Origin: Methylomonas sp.
GTDB taxonomy: Bacteria; Pseudomonadota; Gammaproteobacteria; Methylococcales; Methylomonadaceae
Assembly (NCBI GenBank): GCA_028688235.1
Contig: JAQTYP010000054.1
Span: 1-12,048, forward strand
Direction of reading: 5' to 3'
DNA length: 12,048 nucleotides
Notes under the pieces: model-generated
Told to the model about the DNA's origin: nothing
Database searches by the model: none
The model's input: only the letters and a program-made list of their open reading frames with translations
Shown: positions 1 to 6,831 of the stretch, piece after piece
Numbering within the stretch: position 1 is the stretch's first letter
Layout: each line of letters begins with the position of its first letter
Program-made: the position numbers and the translations under genes

Positions 1-2
1 AC

Positions 3-182
3 TTGGCTTATTTCGCGATGCTGGCTTTAGTATTGTGGCATTGGCTGGTCAGCGGCCATATCATCAGGCATGCATTGGATAGGCCGTTGTTTTTCGGGCT
101 TGGGCTGGCGCTTTTGTATATCATGTTGTCCTCCCAGGTGATGGCTGCACTGTTTCCTGAAATCACCGGCAATCCGCAATGA
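3..182 (+). CDS. C-terminal end of an unrecognised membrane protein (partial)
   Basis: An open frame enters from the left edge and ends in TGA at 180-182, giving the last 59 residues of a protein. The sequence is strongly hydrophobic: one membrane segment covers roughly residues 1-19 of the fragment (LAYFAMLALVLWHWLVSGH) and a second covers roughly 30-50. A short polar tail ends in GNPQ. It therefore looks like the end of a multi-spanning inner-membrane protein. I do not recognise the family; it does not resemble the end of CbiB/CobD. The stop lies 7 bases before the start of the next gene, so cotranscription with the universal stress protein gene is likely. The start and most of the gene lie outside the window. 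Confidence 0.6.
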   Translation: MAYFAMLALVLWHWLVSGHIIRHALDRPLFFGLGLALLYIMLSSQVMAALFPEITGNPQ

Positions 183-189
183 GGTAGCT

Positions 190-630
190 ATGAATAACTA
201 TAAACACATATTACTGGCTGTCGACTTTTCCGAGCACGGCAAACAGGTTTCGGCAAAAGCCAAGCAGTTGGCCGAGCAAAATCAGGCCCGATTGAGTCTG
301 GTGCATGTGGTCGAAAACCTGCCTATCACCGATGCCGCCTATGGCCCGATTCCATTCGATGTCGACTTGACCCAGGAATGGATGGACGCATCCCAAAAAC
401 ACCTGACCGATCTCGGCGCACAACTGGGCGTACCCGAGCAACAGCAATGGCTGGAAATGGGCAGCGCCAAACTGGAAATCGTCCGGGTGGCCGACGAAAA
501 CGGCGTCGATTTGATCGTGGTCGGTTCGCACGGCCGGCATGGCTTGGCATTATTGCTGGGATCGACCGCTAACGGTGTGTTGCATCACGCCAAATGCGAT
601 GTATTGGCGGTGCGCCTGAAAGATGATTGA
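190..630 (+). CDS. Universal stress protein, UspA family
   Basis: The 146-residue product is a single universal stress protein domain, a cytoplasmic nucleotide-binding fold that usually dimerises. The N terminus (YKHILLAVDFSEHG, residues 4-17) is the typical first strand and loop, with Asp12 where ATP-binding members contact adenine. The phosphate loop is GSHGRHGLALLLGST at 112-126, followed by the usual ending CDVLAVR. The loop has 8 residues between its second and third glycines rather than the 9 of the MJ0577-type ATP motif, so nucleotide binding is likely but not certain. The ATG follows a GAGGTAG ribosome binding site at 181-187. The 3' end overlaps cobU by 8 bases, which suggests translational coupling with a cobalamin gene, an unusual partner. 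The family assignment is firm; the specific role is unknown. Confidence 0.93.
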   Translation: MNNYKHILLAVDFSEHGKQVSAKAKQLAEQNQARLSLVHVVENLPITDAAYGPIPFDVDLTQEWMDASQKHLTDLGAQLGVPEQQQWLEMGSAKLEIVRVADENGVDLIVVGSHGRHGLALLLGSTANGVLHHAKCDVLAVRLKDD

Positions 631-1144
631 ACTGGTATTGGGCGGCGCCCGTTCCGGCAAAAGCCGTTATGCCGAACAACAGGCTTCGGCGTCCGGATTG
701 CCGGTACTCTATCTGGCTACGGCGGAAGCGGGCGACGGCGAAATGCTGGTCCGCATTCGGCATCATCGTGAACGGCGGCCGTCGGCCTGGCGTACGCTGG
801 AGGAACCGATTCGTTTGGCCGACAGCATATGCCAACAGGCCGCGGAGGGTCATTGCCTGTTGATCGATTGTCTGACGTTGTGGCTCAGCAACGTGCTGTT
901 CGATAAACAAGGCAATCTGCAGGAAACGTTGTTTGCCAGCGAGCGTGCAGCCTTATTGGAAGCTTTGGCTCATTGTAATGGTCGCGTCATCATGGTCAGC
1001 AACGAAGTCGGTTCAGGTGTCGTTGCGGCAGACGCGGCAACCCGGCGTTTCGTCGACGAGGCCGGATTCCTGCATCAGGATTTGGCGCAGATTTGCGATA
1101 GCGTAGTGCTGGTCACTGCCGGGTTGCCGCAACGGTTGAAATAG
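623..1144 (+). CDS. cobU: Adenosylcobinamide kinase / adenosylcobinamide-phosphate guanylyltransferase
   Basis: CobU phosphorylates adenosylcobinamide and then transfers GMP to give adenosylcobinamide-GDP, the activated precursor for nucleotide-loop assembly. The 173-residue length fits the family (about 180). The P-loop GGARSGKS is at residues 7-14. The His pair at 47-48 (IRHHRERRP) sits where Salmonella CobU carries the guanylylated His46. The motifs LIDCLTLWLSNVL and VSNEVGSGVV follow in the expected order. The ATG at 623 lies inside the end of the stress protein gene. The stop (1142-1144) directly abuts the cobT ATG at 1145, so all three genes are very probably cotranscribed and translationally coupled. 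The assignment is firm. Confidence 0.97.
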   Translation: MIELVLGGARSGKSRYAEQQASASGLPVLYLATAEAGDGEMLVRIRHHRERRPSAWRTLEEPIRLADSICQQAAEGHCLLIDCLTLWLSNVLFDKQGNLQETLFASERAALLEALAHCNGRVIMVSNEVGSGVVAADAATRRFVDEAGFLHQDLAQICDSVVLVTAGLPQRLK

Positions 1145-2185
1145 ATGGAATCACTGTCGTTACCGATTGCCGCGCCGGATGCGGCTTTTCATCAACGGGC
1201 GTTAGCGAGGCAGATGCAGTTGACCAAGCCTCCGGGGTCGTTGGGCTTGCTCGAAAGTCTTGCGGTCAGACTGGCGGCGATGCAGGGCCGCGACGATCCG
1301 CAATTGGACAACATCCATATCAGCATCTTCGCCGCCGACCACGGCATTGCCGCTGAAGGCGTTTCTGCTTTCCCGCAAGCCGTGACGGCCGAAATGGTCA
1401 GGAACTTCGCCGCGGGCGGCGCGGCGGTCAACGTATTGGCTAGGCACGCCAAGGCCCATTTCGAAGTGATCGATGTTGGCTTGGTTCGAGGCGTCGATTT
1501 GCCGTCCGTCATCGACCAGCGGGTAGGGCCCGGCACGGAAAACTTCAAATCGAAGCCGGCAATGACGCAACAGCAATTACAGGCGGCCTTGACCGCCGGC
1601 GCAGCGGCGGTGCAACGGGCTCTAGCCAATCATGCCGACGCCTTCATCGGCGGAGAGATGGGGATAGCCAATACCACCAGCGCCAGCGCCATCGCGGCGG
1701 CCTTGCTGGATGAGCAGGTCACCGCCATTACCGGCGCGGGCACGGGATTAAGCCACGACCAAATCTCCCGCAAAGCCGAAATCATCCGCCAAGCTTTGCA
1801 AGTACACCAGTCCGCCTTGACGACGCCCCTAGAGGTCCTCAGGCATTTGGGCGGCTTCGAGATCGCGGCGCTGACGGGCGCCTATTTGCATGCCGCCCGC
1901 AAACGCTTGCCGGTTTTGATAGACGGCTTTATCTGCAGCGTCGCGGCATTAGCCGCGGTGCGCATCAATCCGGATTGTCGGAACTGGTTTTTTTATGCTC
2001 ATCGTTCGGATGAAAAAGGCCATAAAATAGTCCTGGAAGCGCTCTCGGCCGAGCCGATTTTGGATTTGCGTATGCGTTTGGGCGAAGCCAGCGGTGCGGT
2101 TTTAGCGGTTCCGATTATGCAAATGGCTTGCCGCCTGCACAATGAAATGACCACTTTTACTCAAGCAAACATAACAACAGGATAA
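1145..2185 (+). CDS. cobT: Nicotinate-nucleotide--dimethylbenzimidazole phosphoribosyltransferase
   Basis: CobT transfers phosphoribose from nicotinate mononucleotide to 5,6-dimethylbenzimidazole, giving alpha-ribazole phosphate, the lower-ligand nucleotide of cobalamin. The 346-residue protein shows the family hallmarks in order: TKPPGSLG at 27-34, FAADHGIAAEGVSAFP in the first third, GEMGIANTT at 170-178 (equivalent to the Glu174 region of Salmonella CobT), and LGEASGA with Glu314 at the position of the catalytic Glu317. The start codon follows the cobU stop with no gap. The partner enzyme BluB, which makes the dimethylbenzimidazole, is encoded downstream at 3609. The assignment is firm. 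Confidence 0.97.
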   Translation: MESLSLPIAAPDAAFHQRALARQMQLTKPPGSLGLLESLAVRLAAMQGRDDPQLDNIHISIFAADHGIAAEGVSAFPQAVTAEMVRNFAAGGAAVNVLARHAKAHFEVIDVGLVRGVDLPSVIDQRVGPGTENFKSKPAMTQQQLQAALTAGAAAVQRALANHADAFIGGEMGIANTTSASAIAAALLDEQVTAITGAGTGLSHDQISRKAEIIRQALQVHQSALTTPLEVLRHLGGFEIAALTGAYLHAARKRLPVLIDGFICSVAALAAVRINPDCRNWFFYAHRSDEKGHKIVLEALSAEPILDLRMRLGEASGAVLAVPIMQMACRLHNEMTTFTQANITTG

Positions 2186-2190
2186 TAAAG

Positions 2191-2604
2191 ATGCTTGGAC
2201 ACATAGAGAGTTACGATGATCGTTGCCAAACCGGCGTAGTGAAACATCAAGGCAAATTTTACGAATTTCATGTCGATCAGTGGACGGCCGACGAGCCGCC
2301 GAAAGAAGGCGACGATGTGGATTTCGATCTGGAAGAAGGCGAAGTCAGTGAAATCGGGCCGGTCGGCGCTTATTTAGCCGAGCAAAAGCCGGCTAAAAGC
2401 CGCATCATCGGCGGATTATTGGGCGTGGTGTTTGGTGCCATAGGCTTGCACAGGATGTACCTGGGGTTTTGGGGACTGGGAATCACCCAGGTTGTCGTGA
2501 CTTTTTTAACCGGCGGCTTTGGCGTGGTCTGGGGATTTATCGAAGGTGTGTTAATCTTTACCGGCCACATCAACAAAGATGCCAAGGGCCGGCATTTGAA
2601 GTGA
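2191..2604 (+). CDS. TM2-domain membrane protein with an N-terminal OB/cold-shock-like domain
   Basis: This 137-residue protein has two parts. Residues 1-57 are soluble and acidic; the pattern (GHIESYDD, GVVKHQGKFYEFHVDQW, KEGDDVDFDLEEGEVSEI) resembles a small cold-shock or OB-type beta-barrel, but the aromatic RNA-binding motifs of true cold-shock proteins are not conserved. From about residue 70 a TM2 domain follows: a Lys/Arg-led first helix (KSRIIGGLLGVVFGAIG), the LHRMYLGFWGLG turn, and a second hydrophobic stretch ending FIEGVLIFTG. The ATG follows AGGATAATAAAG, 5 bases after the cobT stop. TM2 proteins have no agreed biochemical function. Its place between cobT and cobS suggests cotranscription but not necessarily a role in B12 metabolism. 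The TM2 call is good; the N-terminal domain call is tentative. Confidence 0.85.
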   Translation: MLGHIESYDDRCQTGVVKHQGKFYEFHVDQWTADEPPKEGDDVDFDLEEGEVSEIGPVGAYLAEQKPAKSRIIGGLLGVVFGAIGLHRMYLGFWGLGITQVVVTFLTGGFGVVWGFIEGVLIFTGHINKDAKGRHLK

Positions 2605-2647
2605 TTAAGGATATGGTTACAAATAACTTCCCTGTTTCGGATTACAA

Positions 2648-2720
2648 GGATTTTCCCGTTCGTCCTGAGCCCTTCGGCTACGCTCAGGAGAGCCCTGTCG
2701 AAGGATGGATGGGAAAATCC
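2648..2720. repeat. Dispersed inverted-repeat element, long form
   Basis: The arms 2648-2665 and 2703-2720 pair over 18 positions: ten perfect outer pairs (GGATTTTCCC/GGGAAAATCC), then pairs that would include three G-U wobbles in RNA. Inside lies a smaller hairpin, TGAGC...GCTCA. The core (TTCGTCCTGAGC ... CTGTCGAAGGATG) resembles a family of short palindromic repeats that I recall between genes in many proteobacterial genomes. This copy carries an extra internal segment compared with the next one. Confidence 0.7.
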
Positions 2721-2732
2721 GGGCTTCACTCG

Positions 2733-2779
2733 CGCCAAGCCGTTCATGCTTCGACAAGCTCAGCACGAACGGCTTGGCG
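2733..2779. repeat. Dispersed inverted-repeat element, short form
   Basis: The arms 2733-2750 and 2762-2779 are 18 bases each with one mismatch, separated by an 11-base loop. The core, ATGCTTCGACAAGCTCAGCA, is the short form of the element at 2648-2720 in opposite orientation. The two copies are 12 bases apart. The element may act as a transcript-end or processing hairpin between the TM2 gene and cobS, but there is no adjacent T-run. Confidence 0.7.
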
Positions 2780-2832
2780 AGCGACGGTTATTTCGGAAAG
2801 TTATTTAGGGCCAAATCCTATGCTACAAAATC

Positions 2833-2863
2833 AGGGTTCGGGGGCTAATATTAACCGAACCCT
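2833..2863 (+). terminator. Hairpin upstream of cobS, possible weak terminator or attenuator
   Basis: The perfect 9-base arms AGGGTTCGG (2833-2841) and CCGAACCCT (2855-2863) enclose a 13-base loop and are followed only by TTCCTT, not a clean T-run. It lies 26 bases before the cobS start. It could terminate the upstream operon, partly attenuate cobS, or be a repeat remnant. No B12 riboswitch motif was found beside it. Confidence 0.35.
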
Positions 2864-2889
2864 TTCCTTGACCTCTTAACCAAGCCGGC

Positions 2890-3612
2890 ATGGATTCATT
2901 TTTGATCGCGCTACAATTTTTGACCCGTCTTCCGGTAAACCGGGATATCAGTATCGACGATGTCGCGTTGGGGCGTTCGGTCTTGTATTACCCATTGGTG
3001 GGTTTTTTGATCGGCGTGTTGTTAAGCGTTTTGGTCTTAGTTTTGTCTTCGGCGCCGGAAACCGTTGTAGCAGCCGTGGTGCTGTGCGTCTGGGTATGGT
3101 TGACCGGTGGCCTGCATCTCGACGGTCTGGCCGATTGTGCCGATGCCTTTATTGGCGGCTTGAACGACGCTCAGCGCAGCTTGCGTATCATGAAAGATCC
3201 GGCCGCAGGCCCTGTCGCGGTGGTGGTCTTGTTGTTAGTGCTATTGCTGAAATGGGTCGCCTTGGTGGTATTGATTCAGCAAAACAACTTGATTTATTTG
3301 ATGTTGACACCCTTATTGGGTCGTTGTGCGATTTTGCTGCTGATGCTGTCCACCCCTTATATCAGTCCCAACGGTCTGGCGGAAAAAATCGTGCACTATC
3401 TGCCTTTTTCCGAAGCCCGCTGGGTCGTCGTCATTTCGCTGGTCTTTGCCGGATTGATGATGGGTTGGGAAAACGTTTTACTGGCCGGAATACTGTTGTT
3501 GTGGATACGCCATGTTGCGCTGGCGCGTTTGGGCGGCGTGACCGGCGACGTTTATGGCGCGGCGGTGGAACTGGTCGAAACCGGCACGTTGTTGGCGGTT
3601 GTGTTGCTGTGA
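2890..3612 (+). CDS. cobS: Adenosylcobinamide-GDP ribazoletransferase (cobalamin synthase)
   Basis: CobS joins adenosylcobinamide-GDP and alpha-ribazole (phosphate) in the inner membrane, completing the nucleotide loop. The 240-residue protein is polytopic and has the family motifs: FLTRLPV near the N terminus, the acidic Mg-binding motif GGLHLDGLADCADAF at 73-87, MKDP at 101-104 leading into a long hydrophobic helix, and GGVTGDVYGA at 215-224. The ATG has only a weak ribosome binding site, but it gives the expected N terminus. The TGA stop overlaps the bluB GTG start by 4 bases (GTGA). It is separated from cobT by the TM2 gene and 285 bases of repeats, so it may have its own promoter. Confidence 0.95.
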   Translation: MDSFLIALQFLTRLPVNRDISIDDVALGRSVLYYPLVGFLIGVLLSVLVLVLSSAPETVVAAVVLCVWVWLTGGLHLDGLADCADAFIGGLNDAQRSLRIMKDPAAGPVAVVVLLLVLLLKWVALVVLIQQNNLIYLMLTPLLGRCAILLLMLSTPYISPNGLAEKIVHYLPFSEARWVVVISLVFAGLMMGWENVLLAGILLLWIRHVALARLGGVTGDVYGAAVELVETGTLLAVVLL

Positions 3613-4259
3613 GCGCTCATCGCTTCGAACCACAGGAACTGGCCGGCGTTTATCGGGCAATCGCCGAGCGGCGAGACATGCGGCATTTCTTATCCCATCC
3701 TATAGAGAAAGAAACTTTATCGCGCATGCTGCAGGCGGCGCACCAAGCCGGCAGTGTCGGTCTGATGCAGCCTTGGCGCTTTATCCGCATTACCGATCAT
3801 GGCTTACGCCGGAAGATACACCAATTGGTGGAGCAGGAACGGCATTTGACCGCGGCGGCGCTGCAGCAACGGCAGGATGAATTCATGCGTTTGAAGGTGG
3901 AAGGCATACTCGAATGCGCTGAACTGCTGATCGTCGCCTTGCCCGATCAGCGCGAACAACACATTTTCGGCCGGCGTACTTTGCCGGAGATGGATGTCGC
4001 CTCGGCGGCCTGCGCGATTCAAAATCTGTGGCTGGCCTCGCGCGCGGAAGGCTTGGGCATGGGCTGGGTATCGCTATTCGACCCTGATGCGCTGGCCCTG
4101 CTGTTGGCCATGCCCAAAGGCAGTCGGCCGATAGCCATCATTTGCCTGGGGCACGTTGCTGAATTCTACCCTAGACCCATGCTGGAAATGGAAAATTGGA
4201 CGACTTCCCGTCCTCTGTCCGATATGGTTTTCGAAAACGGTTGGAGTGATGATTCCTAA
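3609..4259 (+). CDS. bluB: 5,6-dimethylbenzimidazole synthase
   Basis: BluB is a nitroreductase-fold enzyme that uses O2 to break down reduced FMN into 5,6-dimethylbenzimidazole, the lower ligand of B12, which suits an obligate aerobe. I take the GTG at 3609, which overlaps the cobS stop by 4 bases, giving 216 residues. Motifs are AIAERRDMRHF (Asp23 at the position of the essential Asp32 of Sinorhizobium BluB), QAGSVGLMQPWRF, FGRRTLPEMDVASAACAIQNLW, and GMGWVSLF with Ser155 at the position of the second key residue, Ser167. The frame is open far upstream inside cobS, but only the overlapping GTG gives a normal BluB N terminus. It overlaps cobQ by 11 bases. The assignment is firm. Confidence 0.95.
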   Translation: MSAHRFEPQELAGVYRAIAERRDMRHFLSHPIEKETLSRMLQAAHQAGSVGLMQPWRFIRITDHGLRRKIHQLVEQERHLTAAALQQRQDEFMRLKVEGILECAELLIVALPDQREQHIFGRRTLPEMDVASAACAIQNLWLASRAEGLGMGWVSLFDPDALALLLAMPKGSRPIAIICLGHVAEFYPRPMLEMENWTTSRPLSDMVFENGWSDDS

Positions 4260-5718
4260 GGCCATCATGGTGCAGGGTACGACGTCCGATGCCGGCAAGA
4301 GCACGCTGGTAACGGCTTTGTGCCGTTATTATCGCCGGCAGAACGTCCATGTTGCCCCGTTCAAACCTCAGAATATGGCGCTGAACAGCGCCGTGACGAT
4401 AGACGGCGGCGAAATAGGCAGGGCTCAGGCGGTGCAGGCGCTCGCCTGTGGGTTGCCGGCGCATAGCGATATGAATCCGGTGTTGCTGAAACCCCATAGC
4501 GATCAGACCGCTCAAGTCATCATCCACGGCAAGGTTTTGCAAAATCAGTCCGCCAGCCAATACCACCAATACAAAAGCGTTGCCAAGCAAGCGGTATTGC
4601 AATCCTGGCAGCGCTTGACCGGCCTTTATCAAACCGTGGTCGTCGAGGGCGCGGGCAGTCCTGCCGAAATCAATCTGCGCGCCAACGACATTGCCAACAT
4701 GGGCTTTGCCGAAACCGTGGATTGCCCGGTAATTCTTGTCGCCGACATCGATAGGGGGGGAGTGTTTGCGCATATCGTCGGCACCTTGGCCCTCATGGCA
4801 CCTTCCGAACAGCAAAGGGTCATCGGTTTTGTGATCAACCGATTTAGAGGGGATATCGCCTTATTAAAGCCAGGGCTGGACTGGCTGGAAACGGAAACCG
4901 GCAAGCCGGTGTTGGCGGTGCTGCCCTATTTGCACGATTTGTATCTGGAGGCTGAGGACGCCCTTTCGTCCAGTCATGCTCGAAACGGCGAGAGGGCTAC
5001 TTTCGATATCGTCGTGCCGCATCTGCCAAGTTTCAGCAATCACACCGATTTCGACCCCTTACAACTGCACCCCGGCGTCAAGGTGCATTTTGTCAGGAGT
5101 CCGGAACAGATAAGCGGTGCCGACTTGATCGTGCTGCCGGGCAGCAAGGCGGTGCGTAGCGATTTGGCACGTATCAGGGCTCAGGGTTGGGATAGGTATA
5201 TTAGTCGACATTTGCGCTATGGAGGCAAGGTGCTGGGTATTTGCGGCGGCTTTCAAATGCTAGGCCGGGCGATACACGATCCTAACGGCATAGAAGGCCA
5301 GGCCGGCAGCGTCGAAGGTCTGGGTATGCTGGATATGGAAACCTTGATGCAGCCGGATAAATGTCTGCGCCATGTGACAGGCACTTTTGCCAGCCAAAAC
5401 GTGCCGGTCAAAGGTTATGAAATTCATATGGGCCGCAGCCATGGTTCCGCCTTGTCGCGGCCCTTGTTTAAATTGGACGGCGAACACGACGGCGCGATAT
5501 CGGCTGACGAACTGGTGGCCGGCAGTTATTTGCACGGCCTATTCGATTTGCCGGAAGCGTGCAATGCCTTGCTGGCTTGGGCGGGCCATTGGCAGCATAA
5601 TGCCGTCGATTTCGAGGCCGTAAGGGAAGCCGGCATAGACCGGGTTGCCGATGCCTGGGCCGAACATTGCGATTTTGCCAAATTTAATGAGGCCTTGGCC
5701 GGGTTTTATGGAGTTTGA
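4249..5718 (+). CDS. cobQ: Cobyric acid synthase (glutamine-hydrolysing)
   Basis: CobQ amidates the b, d, e and g carboxyls of adenosylcobyrinic acid a,c-diamide, using ATP and glutamine. The 489-residue length is typical. The N-terminal synthetase half begins with the P-loop-like GTTSDAGKS (10-18), followed by FKPQNMALNS and ADIDRGGVFA (165-174). The C-terminal half is a class I glutamine amidotransferase with nucleophile Cys332 in GICGGFQMLG, then YEIHMGRSHG and the catalytic His429 in SYLHGLFD. The start at 4249 follows GGAG at 4243-4246 and overlaps bluB by 11 bases; an in-frame ATG at 4267 is a less likely alternative. The G7 run near 4756 does not break the frame. Its stop faces the convergent gene at 5824-6444 across 105 bases in which I see no clear terminator. 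Confidence 0.97.
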   Translation: MIPKAIMVQGTTSDAGKSTLVTALCRYYRRQNVHVAPFKPQNMALNSAVTIDGGEIGRAQAVQALACGLPAHSDMNPVLLKPHSDQTAQVIIHGKVLQNQSASQYHQYKSVAKQAVLQSWQRLTGLYQTVVVEGAGSPAEINLRANDIANMGFAETVDCPVILVADIDRGGVFAHIVGTLALMAPSEQQRVIGFVINRFRGDIALLKPGLDWLETETGKPVLAVLPYLHDLYLEAEDALSSSHARNGERATFDIVVPHLPSFSNHTDFDPLQLHPGVKVHFVRSPEQISGADLIVLPGSKAVRSDLARIRAQGWDRYISRHLRYGGKVLGICGGFQMLGRAIHDPNGIEGQAGSVEGLGMLDMETLMQPDKCLRHVTGTFASQNVPVKGYEIHMGRSHGSALSRPLFKLDGEHDGAISADELVAGSYLHGLFDLPEACNALLAWAGHWQHNAVDFEAVREAGIDRVADAWAEHCDFAKFNEALAGFYGV

Positions 5719-5823
5719 TTAAAGCAGCATATGCAAAAAATATCCGAATCCGGCAATCAGCCACTCGTTATGGAACGAATTCTCCATTTGTCGATGTCAT
5801 CCGGACAGGAACGGCATGGCGGA

Positions 5824-6444
5824 TCAGGCGGAATTGTCGGCGGGCTGTGGTTTGAGTAGGCGTGGTAAAAAGTAGGCGGCCGCGGCGACGATGCAGCCGA
5901 TAAGTGCAAACAATAACCATGCGGCATTGCTGGAGCCGGATTGTTCGTTGACGACGGCTACAGTCAGAGGAATATGCAGCGCACTGATCTCTGGCGGTGT
6001 GTTAAGGTCGGTGTCGTTTACGCTGAGTACGGCCTGGTATTTGCCGGGAGTTTTAAAGTCGACCGTAGTCGACAATACCCCTTGTTTGGCTATCGTCATC
6101 GGTAGTTCGGCTATGGTTTGGCCGTCTTCGCGCAATATTTTCAGGCCTACCGGTTTTTTGCGGACATCCATGTCCAGCAAGTCGATCGCGATTTGAGTCT
6201 TACCGGTTGCCGGCAGGTCTACGCATTCGGCCTGAGGCAGATTTTTGCCATCGCTGGTCTGACTGGGGTCGAATTGGTAGGCGGCGAAATTGACCACATA
6301 ATAATCGTTAGTCAGCATACATCCGTACAGGTCATAACTGCCGCCGGTCCCCTTGCGGTTGCCGCCGAGTGGAACGGATGCATTGGCCGTGCCGACAATG
6401 GTCGAAAACAGCATCAAGGCCCATAAGTGGCGTGCAATATTCAT
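5824..6444 (-). CDS. Periplasmic protein with signal peptide and C-terminal membrane anchor, unknown function
   Basis: I do not recognise a named family. The 206-residue product starts with a signal peptide (about 1-22, ending TANA). The periplasmic domain contains two cysteines, Cys42 and Cys74, that could form a disulphide, and has beta-rich spacing late in the domain (LKILREDGQTIAELP, PGKYQAVLSV) reminiscent of small immunoglobulin-like YtkA/FixH/CopC-type folds. A single C-terminal membrane helix (about 173-197) is followed by a short basic cytoplasmic tail. It is the last of four minus-strand genes; its ATG overlaps the stop of the CopC-like gene (ATGA), so the two are translationally coupled. 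In overall layout (N-terminal export signal, periplasmic domain, C-terminal helix) it recalls accessory subunits of metal importers, but that comparison is only topological. Confidence 0.8.
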   Translation of the reverse strand: MNIARHLWALMLFSTIVGTANASVPLGGNRKGTGGSYDLYGCMLTNDYYVVNFAAYQFDPSQTSDGKNLPQAECVDLPATGKTQIAIDLLDMDVRKKPVGLKILREDGQTIAELPMTIAKQGVLSTTVDFKTPGKYQAVLSVNDTDLNTPPEISALHIPLTVAVVNEQSGSSNAAWLLFALIGCIVAAAAYFLPRLLKPQPADNSA

Positions 6445-6830
6445 GGCGAGACCTCCCTTGTGGCGTGTTTGGCGATGATGTTGAATTTGGATACGCCGCT
6501 GACGATCAGGCCGTCTTCGGTGATGACACGGTAGCGGGCGGCGTAAGGGCCGGGTTGTAGCGGGCGGGTGGTTGCCGTTAGGCGGTGCCGCTCGCCGAGT
6601 ACCAGCCGGGTGTCGCCGTTATCGACGCGCTTGCCTTGGGCGTCGACGACGACCACGGAGGGCGCGCGGTCGCCGACGTTGCCGCTGAACCAGAACTTGA
6701 GAGTGCCGTCGAAATCGGCGACTTCGGCGTTGTTCTTGGGCTCGGATTTCAATAATACGCCTTCGGCGTGACCCAAACGGGCACCGCCGGCAAGCAACAG
6801 TGCGCTTAATAGAATGAAGACTTTATGCAT
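6441..6830 (-). CDS. CopC-like periplasmic protein lacking the canonical copper His
   Basis: The 129-residue product has a signal peptide (about 1-22, ending GHA) and one CopC-type beta-sandwich domain: KSEPKNNAEV near the start, FWFSGNV, VVVVDAQGKRV, then LQPGPYAARYRVITEDGLIVSGVSKFNI. In canonical CopC, Cu(II) is held by the mature N-terminal His plus an Asp and a His in a DGH motif near the C terminus. Here that motif is DGL (106-108), and the only N-terminal His (His21) seems to fall just inside the signal peptide. Classical Cu(II) binding is therefore doubtful. The gene starts 1 base after the stop of the preceding minus-strand gene and overlaps the next by 4 bases. The family is likely; its metal and role are open. 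Confidence 0.75.
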   Translation of the reverse strand: MHKVFILLSALLLAGGARLGHAEGVLLKSEPKNNAEVADFDGTLKFWFSGNVGDRAPSVVVVDAQGKRVDNGDTRLVLGERHRLTATTRPLQPGPYAARYRVITEDGLIVSGVSKFNIIAKHATREVSP

Positions 6831-6831
6831 G

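Noticed and set aside
2469..2879. Open frame across the repeats after the TM2 gene
   Set aside because: It begins inside the TM2 coding region in another frame and then reads through two inverted-repeat elements; it has no ribosome binding site or recognisable domain.
3084..4259. A 391-residue version of BluB starting inside cobS
   Set aside because: The first 175 codons are an out-of-frame reading of cobS; the GTG at 3609 overlapping the cobS stop gives a normal BluB.
4752..4760. Possible frameshift at a run of G in cobQ
   Set aside because: The frame stays intact through the run and encodes the conserved DIDRGGVFA motif.
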